Shown in pieces: positions 1 through 6,222 of a DNA stretch of 6,956 nucleotides. Each line of letters opens with the position of its first letter. Within the stretch, counting starts at the first letter, position 1. The translations under genes and the position numbers were made by a program. Below the pieces are notes generated by a model that was not told where the DNA came from, did no database searches, and saw only the letters and a program-made list of their open reading frames with translations. Origin of the DNA: Syntrophomonas sp. UBA5288 (GTDB lineage: Bacteria > Bacillota > Syntrophomonadia > Syntrophomonadales > Syntrophomonadaceae); assembly GCA_002408445.1 (NCBI GenBank), contig DHSK01000003.1:2115-9070 (forward strand), written 5' to 3'.

Positions 1-639
1 ATTTCCGTTTCGGCAGCGAAGTTGATCCAGGAACGCCTTTTGCGAGTACTCCTTATTAAATTCGACGGTGTAGAACAGGGTAAATAAAGTACCAAATTGG
101 CTGGTTTTGACCCGGTTCATTTGCCAGGTGTTGGTGTACTGATCCAGAATATCATCGAACAGTCCTTCATAGTTAAGGTTTTCAGGCACAGACACTTTTA
201 AAATCATGGTAGTATGCTTGGGGCTGGCGTACTTAAGTTTGCGCAGGAGCAGCATTACAGTTCCCAATATGATTGTAAAAATCCCGGCATATCCCAGATA
301 ACCCATACCACAGGCCAGCCCCACCGCCAGACTGAAGAAAATATAGGAGATATCCTCCGGTTCTCCCGGAGCGCTGCGGAAACGAATCAAAGAGAAGGCT
401 CCGGCCAGACTGAAGGCCCGGGCAATATTATCTCCGATCAGCAGTATAATAATGGCAACAATGGCGGGCAGCATGATCAGCGATATACTAAACGACTGTG
501 AACCTGCTGCTTTTCTGTGGATAAAGATATACACTTGACTTATTACCAACCCGCATACCAGCGCTGCCAGTATGATCAGCAAAGTTTTGCTGACGGTCAG
601 CGTTTGGCCGATACCGGATGTAAATAGAGTATTAAACAT
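1..639 (-). CDS. DUF4956 family integral membrane protein (3' end cut by window edge)
   Basis: The minus strand reads open for 213 codons from an ATG at 637-639 to base 1 without a stop, so only the C-terminal end is missing. An AAGGAG ribosome binding site (648-653) sits 8 nt before the ATG. Hydrophobic segments lie at about residues 19-41, 51-69 and 97-132, the last long enough for two passes. The stretch around residues 73-88 (ARAFSLAGAFSLIRFR) followed by an acidic-proline segment and a Gly-rich helix (AVGLACGMG) is the pattern I associate with DUF4956. After the last helix a soluble domain begins near residue 139, probably cytoplasmic. The gene follows the VTC gene by 21 nt and must share its transcript. 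DUF4956 proteins often accompany VTC-domain proteins. Acting as membrane partner or channel for the polymer is my inference; the biochemical role of the family is unknown. Confidence 0.88.
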   Translation of the reverse strand, partial: MFNTLFTSGIGQTLTVSKTLLIILAALVCGLVISQVYIFIHRKAAGSQSFSISLIMLPAIVAIIILLIGDNIARAFSLAGAFSLIRFRSAPGEPEDISYIFFSLAVGLACGMGYLGYAGIFTIILGTVMLLLRKLKYASPKHTTMILKVSVPENLNYEGLFDDILDQYTNTWQMNRVKTSQFGTLFTLFYTVEFNKEYSQKAFLDQLRCRNGN

Positions 640-660
640 AAATCGATCTCCTTCCTCAAT

Positions 661-1407
661 TTATATGGCTTGGGCCATGATATGAGCATTAGCTGCATTA
701 AGCAAATGATCTTTATACAACTGGCCATACTTGGAAAAACTGGTCGCATAAATTCCGTGCGTTGCCAGCAAATCAGCCAACCACAGCGGAAAAGCGCGGG
801 AGACCTTGATCTCCATCAAATATATCCCCGGGAAGAGGAGGTCTTTCCCAAACCGGCCCTTTTCCAGGCTGACATCGTAACAGCGGCTGATTATATTGCG
901 GTCAAACGTAACCCGAAATTCTTTGTCCTCCAGGCCGAACAAGGCTTGGCGGTCATAGCTGATATAGGCGGCCGGTCTAACCGGGCTGATCTGGCGGAAA
1001 TAATCTATTTCATTCAGCACTTGTCCGGTTAAATAGTCCCTATCGGCCGGCTTTATCCCGTGATCCAAATAATTATAGGCTTCAGCCAGAGTGAGCGTAG
1101 CCCGGCGTTTGGTGACCACCCCGTCGATCTTCTTTTTTAATTCCAAAAAGACCGTAGCTTTAGGCGAAATATTGGTATTATAGGTTCTCAAGCGCAGTTT
1201 TTCCTTGTAAAAGGGTTTGGCCAGTGAATGGCGGATAATGCTGGAATTATCTGTATCATAATAGATATTGTATATAGTGTATTCCTGATCATTCTTACAG
1301 AATTTGTCCAAGCGCATGTATTCTGATAAGACCGGAAATATTGCATCATACTGGGCCTGATTAACCAGAAATTTTTTTTCGTATCTTTTAAATGTCGCGA
1401 TAGCCAT
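661..1407 (-). CDS. VTC-domain polyphosphate-polymerase-like protein
   Basis: This is a 248-residue soluble protein with no signal peptide or membrane helix, the usual length for stand-alone bacterial VTC-domain proteins. The family shares the tunnel fold of CYTH/triphosphate tunnel enzymes; the yeast member VTC4 makes polyphosphate from ATP. The expected basic and acidic tunnel residues are visible: RYEKKF (8-13), EKLRLRTY (69-76, with K70, R72, R74), FLELKKK (87-93, with E89 and K91), KRR (100-102), YDR (151-153), FDR (168-170), YLMEIK (196-201, with E199 and K201) and FSKY (224-227). The set looks intact, so an active enzyme is likely, but whether the product is polyphosphate is not shown. 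The ATG has a GGAGG site (1416-1420) 8 nt upstream. It is first in an operon with the DUF4956 gene. The mRNA probably starts near 1642, giving a leader of about 235 nt that contains a mobile hairpin element. Confidence 0.9.
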   Translation of the reverse strand: MAIATFKRYEKKFLVNQAQYDAIFPVLSEYMRLDKFCKNDQEYTIYNIYYDTDNSSIIRHSLAKPFYKEKLRLRTYNTNISPKATVFLELKKKIDGVVTKRRATLTLAEAYNYLDHGIKPADRDYLTGQVLNEIDYFRQISPVRPAAYISYDRQALFGLEDKEFRVTFDRNIISRCYDVSLEKGRFGKDLLFPGIYLMEIKVSRAFPLWLADLLATHGIYATSFSKYGQLYKDHLLNAANAHIMAQAI

Positions 1408-1416
1408 TACTAATCC
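1408..1416 (-). other. Spacer between VTC ATG and its Shine-Dalgarno
   Basis: An 8-nt spacer separates the VTC start codon from a full GGAGG Shine-Dalgarno (1416-1420 on the minus strand). This supports the ATG at 1405-1407 as the true start. Confidence 0.6.
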
Positions 1417-1460
1417 CTCCGTTTCCGGTAACTATTTGCTTACCTCTGAATTTTATATTT

Positions 1461-1642
1461 GAGAGTTTTTCATAATTCCAAAAACCCCATTTGTCATTGC
1501 TATGAATAACGTTTTTTTGTCATCCTGAACGTAGTGAAGGATCTTTCCATCTCGGAGACTGCAAGATCCTTCACTATGTTCAGGATGACATTTGCAAAGT
1601 TACTGCTTAATCATAGGAAAAAGTTAATTATGCAAAACTTTC
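1461..1642. mobile_element. MITE-like element, 182 bp, with terminal inverted repeats and an internal hairpin
   Basis: The left end reads GAGAGTTTTTCATAA (1461-1475). The right end (1628-1642), read on the other strand, is GAAAGTTTTGCATAA, a 13 of 15 match. The bases ATTT occur immediately outside both ends (1457-1460 and 1643-1646) and may be a 4-bp target duplication, though the AT-rich context makes this weak. Inside lies a 28-bp hairpin (1518-1590). There is no coding capacity. The left 48 bp recur at 6910-6956 with about three differences, and the hairpin with part of the left arm recurs at 3943-4039. Non-coding, short, repeated, with inverted ends: this is what a MITE looks like, mobilised by a transposase elsewhere. 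It lies in the probable 5' leader of the VTC operon. Confidence 0.65.
1518..1590. repeat. Long hairpin, 28-bp arms, 17-nt loop
   Basis: Arm 1518-1545 begins TGTCATCCTGAACG and arm 1563-1590 is its reverse complement except at one position (G1531), which can form a G-U pair in RNA. The loop is 1546-1562. A run of seven T (1512-1518) lies on the plus strand just before the left arm. On the minus strand that run follows the hairpin as seven T, so in the VTC transcript the hairpin plus U-run resembles an intrinsic terminator. Confidence 0.85.
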
Positions 1643-1648
1643 ATTTAC

Positions 1649-1681
1649 ATGATACCGTCCTTTACTTAAATTGCTCTTAAA
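1649..1681 (-). promoter_or_regulatory. Predicted response-regulator box and -10 of the VTC-DUF4956 operon
   Basis: Read on the minus strand: TTTAAG (1681-1676), 5 nt, TTTAAG (1670-1665), 10 nt, then TATCAT (1654-1649) as a -10 hexamer. The two half-sites have the 11-bp spacing typical of OmpR/PhoB-family regulators, and they take the place of a -35 box, as in activator-dependent promoters of that family. The same layout with the same spacings occurs at 6148-6180. The start would be near 1642, at the outer base of the MITE-like element. The site may also act on the divergent regulator gene, whose start is 185 bp away. Activation by the regulator at 1867-2541 is inferred. Confidence 0.6.
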
Positions 1682-1789
1682 CGTAATTTTACATTTCAAC
1701 CCCGTCCATCCCCCTCGCAAGATGTGGTTAACCATGCTTCCCTAATGCTCACCGGCCGGTTTACGCATACCTGAAGTGCGTTTTGGAGT

Positions 1790-1818
1790 TTTTCAAGGGG
1801 AGCTAAATAAATTAAAAT
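1790..1818 (+). promoter_or_regulatory. Weak candidate promoter of the two-component operon
   Basis: TTTTCA (1790-1795), a 17-bp spacer and TAAAAT (1813-1818) form a plausible but weak sigma-A type promoter about 50 bp before the regulator start. The -35 matches the consensus at only 4 of 6 positions and the region is AT-rich, so this is tentative. Confidence 0.3.
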
Positions 1819-1866
1819 AGGTATGTAACATGAAATGTCTTTAAGTTTGGTTCGGAGGTTTTATAA

Positions 1867-2541
1867 ATGAGAATACTGGTGGTTGAAGATGAAATACGTC
1901 TGGCGGAAACATTGGCGCAAATTCTTAAGCAGAGTAAATATAATGTAGATGTCGCCCATGATGGGGAAGCAGGTTATGATTGTGCCATGAGCGGCATATA
2001 TGACGTTATTGTCTTGGATGTAATGCTGCCGGAAATGAACGGATTTGAGGTGGTAAGGGAGATGCGCCGGCAAAAAAACTATACTCCCGTTATCCTTCTG
2101 ACGGCCAGGTCTGAGGTCCCCGATAAAGTAAAGGGTTTGGATTGCGGTGCCGATGATTATCTGACCAAGCCATTTGCGAATGATGAACTGATAGCACGTA
2201 TCAGGGCTTTGTCACGGCGTAAAGGCGAAATTATCATGGACGAATTGGTCCTGGACGATTTACAACTGAATCTTGCCAATAATACCCTGCAATGTGATGA
2301 TAAAACTATCCAGCTGGGACTGAAGGAATTCGAAATAATGAGAATCCTGCTGTCCAACCCCAACCTTATTGTACCCAAGGAAGACCTGCTGCTGAAAGTT
2401 TGGGGTACGGAGAGCGATGCGGAGGATAACAATGTTGAAGTCTACATATCTTTCCTGAGAAAAAAACTAGCCTATCTGAATAGTAGGGTAAACATCTGCA
2501 CCATACGCAAGGTGGGTTACCGCCTGGAGGTAAAAAAATGA
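1867..2541 (+). CDS. OmpR/PhoB-family response regulator
   Basis: The 224-residue protein has the full two-domain layout. The receiver domain (about 1-118) has acidic residues E7 and D8, phosphoacceptor D51 in VLDVMLP, switch residue T79 in LLTAR and K101 in the LTKPF motif. A winged-helix DNA-binding domain (about 125-222) ends in the typical IRKVGYRLE strand. All key residues are present. The ATG follows GGAGG by 8 nt. The stop codon overlaps the kinase start in the sequence ATGA (2538-2541), so the genes are translationally coupled and form a cognate pair. It lies between two minus-strand genes or operons that share an 11-bp direct repeat at their promoters, which makes those its likely targets. 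It could act on other envelope genes too. No specific symbol can be assigned. Confidence 0.96.
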   Translation: MRILVVEDEIRLAETLAQILKQSKYNVDVAHDGEAGYDCAMSGIYDVIVLDVMLPEMNGFEVVREMRRQKNYTPVILLTARSEVPDKVKGLDCGADDYLTKPFANDELIARIRALSRRKGEIIMDELVLDDLQLNLANNTLQCDDKTIQLGLKEFEIMRILLSNPNLIVPKEDLLLKVWGTESDAEDNNVEVYISFLRKKLAYLNSRVNICTIRKVGYRLEVKK

Positions 2542-3806
2542 TCAAGAAGTTAAAATACCAATTCGTCCTGATCAATATGCTGCTTATTGCTATGGTTTTG
2601 ATCGGTATTTTTATTGCTTTTTATGCTTCCACTCAGCAACGGCTGGTCAGGGACAGCATGGATGTGCTGGAGCGTACTTTGATGAGGGAAAACCATGAAC
2701 CGCCGGTGCGCCGGGAATTGGCCGGACCACCCAAAAATGAGCCCGGTTTTACCCCGGCACCTGCTTTTGTGGTGGCATTGGATGCCGAAAATAACATTAT
2801 ATTTGCCCAGGGAGAACTGTTTGACCTGTCGGACCAGCAATACCTAAAGACCATCGTTGAACAATGCCTGGCCGATGATAAAAATTCGGGGACGATTTCC
2901 GGCGAGAGTCTGAGGTATCTTAAACAGAAAACCGCTTCCGGAACCAAAATAGCTTTTGTGGATCGCAGTATGGAAATCAATACTCTGTCTACATTAGTCA
3001 TTACTTCAATATTAGTAGGAATATTAAGCCTGGCAGCGTTTTTCCTGATTAGTTTATATCTGGGGGGCTGGGCTCTGCGCCCGGTGGAGAAGGCCTGGGC
3101 GCAGCAAAAGAAATTTGTGGCCGATGCGTCGCACGAGCTGCGCACACCTTTGACCGTAATACTGGCTAATATTGACATTGTGCAGTCCCAGCCGCAAAGT
3201 TTAGTGCAAGACCAGGCTAAATGGCTGGAGTATATTCAAATGGAAGCGCAACGAATGGATGTATTAATAGAGAACCTGCTCTTTTTGGCCCGAACAGACG
3301 ATGCTCAAAGCCATATTGCCTTGTCCCGCCTTAATCTGAGTGAAACGCTATATGGTGCCATATTGCCGTTTGAGTCGGTTGCCTTCGAGCAGGAGAAGGA
3401 GTTGGAGACTAATATAGCGGCTGAGGTCTATGTTAATGGAGATGAAAACAAACTTAAACAGCTGGTGGGGATTCTGGTAGACAACGCGCTTAAATATTCC
3501 CTGGAAAAGGGCAAAATAACGGTTAACCTCGCAGAGACCAGCGAACACAAGGCGGTTTTGTCAGTGATTAACCGGGGTGTTCCTATTCCCCATGATCAGA
3601 TTGAACATATATTTGACCGTTTTTACCGGGTCGACGAATCACGCTCCCGGGAACAGGGCGGATACGGATTAGGACTGGCCATAGCCCAGAGCATTGCCCT
3701 TATGCATAACGCCGAAATAACAGTGAAAAGTTCCGAGGAGGCCGGAACCATATTTTCCGTTGTTTTCAGCAGTTTGCCCCGGCCCAACCGTTTGCAGCCG
3801 GATTAA
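2538..3806 (+). CDS. Membrane sensor histidine kinase, partner of the upstream regulator
   Basis: The 422-residue kinase has membrane helix 1 at about 8-30, an extracytoplasmic sensor of about 120 residues (31-150), helix 2 at about 151-176, a dimerisation domain with SHELRTPL and phosphoacceptor H199, then an HATPase domain with N-box DNALKYS (N316), FDRFYR (359-364) and the glycine-rich GGYGLGLAI (374-382). The G1 position is N345 in VINRGVPIP, where many kinases have Asp; this variant is common among CusS-like kinases, so activity is still expected. The sensor segment (about 76-145) has a PAS-like look but I see no ligand signature. There is little room for a full HAMP domain: only about 20 residues separate helix 2 from the H-box. 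A GGAGG site (2526-2530) lies 7 nt before the ATG, inside the regulator gene. The signal sensed is unknown. Confidence 0.95.
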   Translation: MIKKLKYQFVLINMLLIAMVLIGIFIAFYASTQQRLVRDSMDVLERTLMRENHEPPVRRELAGPPKNEPGFTPAPAFVVALDAENNIIFAQGELFDLSDQQYLKTIVEQCLADDKNSGTISGESLRYLKQKTASGTKIAFVDRSMEINTLSTLVITSILVGILSLAAFFLISLYLGGWALRPVEKAWAQQKKFVADASHELRTPLTVILANIDIVQSQPQSLVQDQAKWLEYIQMEAQRMDVLIENLLFLARTDDAQSHIALSRLNLSETLYGAILPFESVAFEQEKELETNIAAEVYVNGDENKLKQLVGILVDNALKYSLEKGKITVNLAETSEHKAVLSVINRGVPIPHDQIEHIFDRFYRVDESRSREQGGYGLGLAIAQSIALMHNAEITVKSSEEAGTIFSVVFSSLPRPNRLQPD

Positions 3807-3942
3807 ATTTAAATCAGTGTCATATTAACCGTTCATGGCCGCATGCCACCCACTTATAAAAATAGAGCATATCTCTAGCTCGTAGCCTGTCCCTACGGCC
3901 CCAAGCGGGCCTCTATCCTGTGGTCGAAGTAAGAGGCACATA

Positions 3943-4039
3943 TGTCATCCTGAACGTTAGTGAAGGATCTTTCTACCTCCGTGTCGGGAAGATCCTTCAC
4001 TAACGTTCAGGATGACAGTAGCATTCATAGCAAATGACA
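3943..4039 (-). repeat. Second copy of the hairpin repeat, inverted, with perfect 29-bp arms
   Basis: Arms 3943-3971 and 3989-4017 are exact reverse complements, with a 17-nt loop. The arms match those at 1518-1590 apart from one inserted T and the single mismatch there. Bases 4022-4039, read on the minus strand, resemble the TTTGTCATTGCTATGAATA segment that precedes the hairpin in the first copy, so this copy is in the opposite orientation. I cannot find the outer GAGAGTTTTGCATAA ends here, so it is either a truncated or a shorter variant. Confidence 0.75.
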
Positions 4040-4064
4040 GTAACAGTATTTCTTAATTAGAATG

Positions 4065-4114
4065 CAGAAAAGAAAAGGAAAGCGCCGGTGGACACTCCCT
4101 TTTCTTCTGTTTTT
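4065..4114 (+). terminator. Probable rho-independent terminator of the two-component operon
   Basis: CAG plus AAGAAAAGG (4065-4078) can pair with CCTTTTCTT plus CTG (4098-4109), followed by a T-run (4110-4114). The stem is AT-rich and the loop is 19 nt, so strength is uncertain. It sits about 260 nt beyond the kinase stop. In the other direction the same stem lies 20 nt beyond the lipoprotein stop and is followed by TC-rich sequence, so it may work both ways. Confidence 0.45.
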
Positions 4115-4128
4115 ATTTTAGTTATAGA

Positions 4129-6105
4129 TTAATTGCTTGGAGGTTGACCTTGAGGTTGGCCCTGGGGGGGCTGACCTGGAGGATTGCCCTGCGGTTGACC
4201 CTGGGGCTGGCCTTGACGGTTGCCCTGCCCGGGGTGTCCGCCAGGGCCACCCGCAGCACTATGACCGGTGGCCGCAGTGCCGTCATCCGCAATACTGGTT
4301 ACTGCGCTGGATATCTTCACATCGGTAAGCTTGGTACCGGAAGTATACGTACCGCCGGTATAAAGTCCGTCCTTGTTTGTTCCGCTGCAAGTGCCGCCTG
4401 ATGAAAGGGTATAAGTTTTATCCTTTTTCAGTTCAGGCATACTTATAACGATAGACTGATAATCTTTGGCGGGGGCAAAGGTCAATATGGATTTACCGTC
4501 TGCATCGGATAAGTTAACTAATGTTCCCGCTTTCTGAACGGCAGTATAGTAAACCAGCAGGGAATTCTGAGTGGAAGAGGTCCCCGGAGCCTGTGCCATG
4601 CCTGAGCTGCCGGCTGCTACCAGAATTCCGCCGGTAATCTTGGCGGTGCCGTTATAATCCAGGGAAGCGTTGCCATTGTTGGTTGGTCCATCTACGATAA
4701 TGGTTCCTCCGTCTATATTGAGGGCCCCATTGGAATCAATGCCGTCACCGTTGGCATTAACATAAATGTAACCTCCGCTGATGTTTATTTCATAATCACC
4801 AGCCGCATTGAAATTATCCCGGCTTTGTTGCTGGCCGCTGCCGTCATTGCCGCCGGCCGCGTTAAAACCGTCGTCGCTGGCCATTATATGGATATTCCCA
4901 CCATTGACGGTTATATAAGCTCCTTCCAGGCCTTCATAGCTCTGGGCTACTTTAATGGTTCCCCCGTCAATGGTCACCTGATCGTCGGCGTGTACTGCAT
5001 CATCTCCGGCCGATATATTGAAGGTTCCGCCTTTAATAGCTACGTCGCCGTTGGAGTGAATGGCATCATCAGCGGAATCGATCGTCACAGTACCATTGCT
5101 GACAGCAACACCTTTTCCGCCTTTTAAGGCTTTGGCACTGGCGGTTTCTTCTGTACTTGCTGTGGTATTGGTATTATTCATTCTTCCGCCGGGGAAGTCA
5201 TTGTTCGTTTTTTTGACAGCCTTGGCACTGCCGCCACCGGTAATTAAATTGAATTTGCCTCCGTTAATTTGCAGAATAGTTTCGGCCTGGATACCGTCTT
5301 CGCTGGCCGTTATATTAAAGGTGCCGCCATCCAGTGAGATCCAGCCCTTAGCGGTATCTTTGTCATTATTGGATTGGATGCCGTCTTTTCCGGCCTTAAT
5401 CGTCAAGCTGCCGTTTTTTACCGCTACGGAATCATGTCCCTGCAGTCCGTCGTTAACTGCGCTGACAGTTATCTTGCCTCCGGTGATTACCAGATCGTCC
5501 TTGGTCCCGATACCATTTTTATATTTACCGTTAACGGTCAGGGAACCGGTACCATTGATAGTTAAGTCGCATTGGCTGAAAATAGTTGAATCTGGTTCAT
5601 TATCGGTAGTATTTTGGTAAGTGGAACCGTCACTTAAACTGTTGGTGGTTCCCTTGGCCAAAGTAATAATGGTCTTGCCGGCCTGTTTGGTATATAAAGG
5701 GGAACTGTCCGCGCAGGAGAGGGTAACTCCATTTAGCACCAGATGTATCTTATCTTTTGCGCCGGCGGAAATGATAACCTGCCCATTGCTCAGCTTGCCC
5801 TTCAGTACATAAGTTCCGGCTTTAGCAATGGTGACCTGGCTGCCGTCAGATGAAGCACCGGCCCCATCTACTACCGCGGAATTCCCCTGTAAAGTAATTT
5901 TGGTGGCACTGGATGCATCCCAGCCGGCATCCGTATCCTCCTTGCTGTACTCCACCAATTGGGCAAACAAACCTGATGACGCGGCTTTACTTGAAGAAGC
6001 CGCAGATTTGGCGGTGGTCCCGCATCCTGCCAAATTCAATAAGCCCGTTAGCACCACAACCAGGCAGGTCAGGTATTTAAAGCGTTTACGGATCAAATTT
6101 CTCAC
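4129..6105 (-). CDS. Beta-helix lipoprotein, Cthe_2159-like carbohydrate-binding domain family
   Basis: The 658-residue product starts with a lipoprotein signal: basic KRFK, a hydrophobic core and lipobox LAGC with C28 as the lipid-modified residue, so it is anchored outside the membrane. After a linker (29-55), the body (about 60-500) repeats a unit of the form I.GG.I.I.A.DDGI, for example at 203-222, 226-243, 257-273, 338-350, 356-371, 378-393, 397-413 and 440-456. This predicts a right-handed parallel beta-helix with a ladder of Asp residues. A low-complexity insertion occupies about 291-333. A further beta-rich domain (about 512-600) follows, then a Gly-Pro-Gln tail (619-658). Cthe_2159-type proteins are reported to bind acidic polysaccharides and calcium; the Asp ladder fits. 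The GTG start (6103-6105) touches the AGGGAG site (6105-6110), so TTG at 6094-6096, 8 nt from it, is the more likely start and would remove three residues. Confidence 0.88.
   Translation of the reverse strand: MRNLIRKRFKYLTCLVVVLTGLLNLAGCGTTAKSAASSSKAASSGLFAQLVEYSKEDTDAGWDASSATKITLQGNSAVVDGAGASSDGSQVTIAKAGTYVLKGKLSNGQVIISAGAKDKIHLVLNGVTLSCADSSPLYTKQAGKTIITLAKGTTNSLSDGSTYQNTTDNEPDSTIFSQCDLTINGTGSLTVNGKYKNGIGTKDDLVITGGKITVSAVNDGLQGHDSVAVKNGSLTIKAGKDGIQSNNDKDTAKGWISLDGGTFNITASEDGIQAETILQINGGKFNLITGGGSAKAVKKTNNDFPGGRMNNTNTTASTEETASAKALKGGKGVAVSNGTVTIDSADDAIHSNGDVAIKGGTFNISAGDDAVHADDQVTIDGGTIKVAQSYEGLEGAYITVNGGNIHIMASDDGFNAAGGNDGSGQQQSRDNFNAAGDYEINISGGYIYVNANGDGIDSNGALNIDGGTIIVDGPTNNGNASLDYNGTAKITGGILVAAGSSGMAQAPGTSSTQNSLLVYYTAVQKAGTLVNLSDADGKSILTFAPAKDYQSIVISMPELKKDKTYTLSSGGTCSGTNKDGLYTGGTYTSGTKLTDVKISSAVTSIADDGTAATGHSAAGGPGGHPGQGNRQGQPQGQPQGNPPGQPPQGQPQGQPPSN
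4132..4251 (-). repeat. Repetitive coding DNA for the Gly-Pro-Gln tail
   Basis: Residues 619-658 of the lipoprotein are built from near-repeats of GQPQ, GNPPGQPP and similar units, and the DNA repeats in short units of about 9-12 bp. Such a tail is probably flexible and may lie in or cross the cell wall. Short tandem units in frame could vary in number between strains. Confidence 0.6.
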
Positions 6106-6147
6106 TCCCTATAAATTTTTAATTTTCTATTCTTTCCGATGAATTTT

Positions 6148-6180
6148 ATAATAAGGGGCATAGCTTAAATTTAACTTAAA
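6148..6180 (-). promoter_or_regulatory. Predicted response-regulator box and -10 of the beta-helix lipoprotein gene
   Basis: On the minus strand: TTTAAG (6180-6175), 5 nt, TTTAAG (6169-6164), 10 nt, then TATTAT (6153-6148) as -10. No recognisable -35 box exists at the proper distance, which fits an activator-dependent promoter. Half-sites, their 11-bp period and the 10-nt distance to the -10 are the same as at 1649-1681. Transcription would start near 6141, giving a leader of about 40 nt. Confidence 0.6.
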
Positions 6181-6222
6181 TTTTGGAAGTTAAAGTATTT
6201 TAGGAAAGTGTTGCATAAAGCC

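Larger units (their letters stand above)
1643..1866. other. Intergenic region between VTC operon and two-component genes
   Basis: No gene is seen here. Besides the direct repeat at 1665-1681 it holds a perfect 10-bp palindrome ACCGGCCGGT (1751-1760) and the ribosome binding site GGAGG (1854-1858), 8 nt before the regulator ATG. A single TTTAAG at 1840-1845 has no partner at 11 bp. Confidence 0.5.
3807..4128. other. Convergent intergenic region with hairpins
   Basis: This gap lies between the ends of the kinase gene (plus) and the lipoprotein gene (minus). I see no coding sequence. It holds small stems (for example CGTAG/CTACG at 3881-3897 and GCCTCT/AGAGGC at 3909-3937), the second copy of the long hairpin (3943-4017) and a probable terminator at 4065-4114. 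Confidence 0.6.

Noticed and set aside
214..501. Plus-strand open frame of 95 codons
   Set aside because: It lies inside the DUF4956 gene on the other strand, has no ribosome binding site and a composition unlike a protein.
670..1032. Plus-strand open frame of 120 codons
   Set aside because: It is antisense to the VTC gene, whose conserved motifs are clear.
1751..1760. Palindrome ACCGGCCGGT as an operator
   Set aside because: It is a single 10-bp palindrome without a second copy in the window; chance is a sufficient explanation.
2633..3178. Minus-strand open frame of 181 codons
   Set aside because: It is antisense to the histidine kinase sensor and H-box region, with no ribosome binding site or recognisable domain.
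1518..4017. CRISPR array suggested by repeated palindromic units
   Set aside because: There are only scattered copies far apart, with no regular spacers and no cas genes; they are dispersed hairpin repeats.
5060..5620. Plus-strand open frame of 186 codons, hydrophobic
   Set aside because: It is the shadow of the repetitive beta-helix gene; Pro/Leu/Val-rich translation arises from the antisense of Gly/Asn/Asp repeats.
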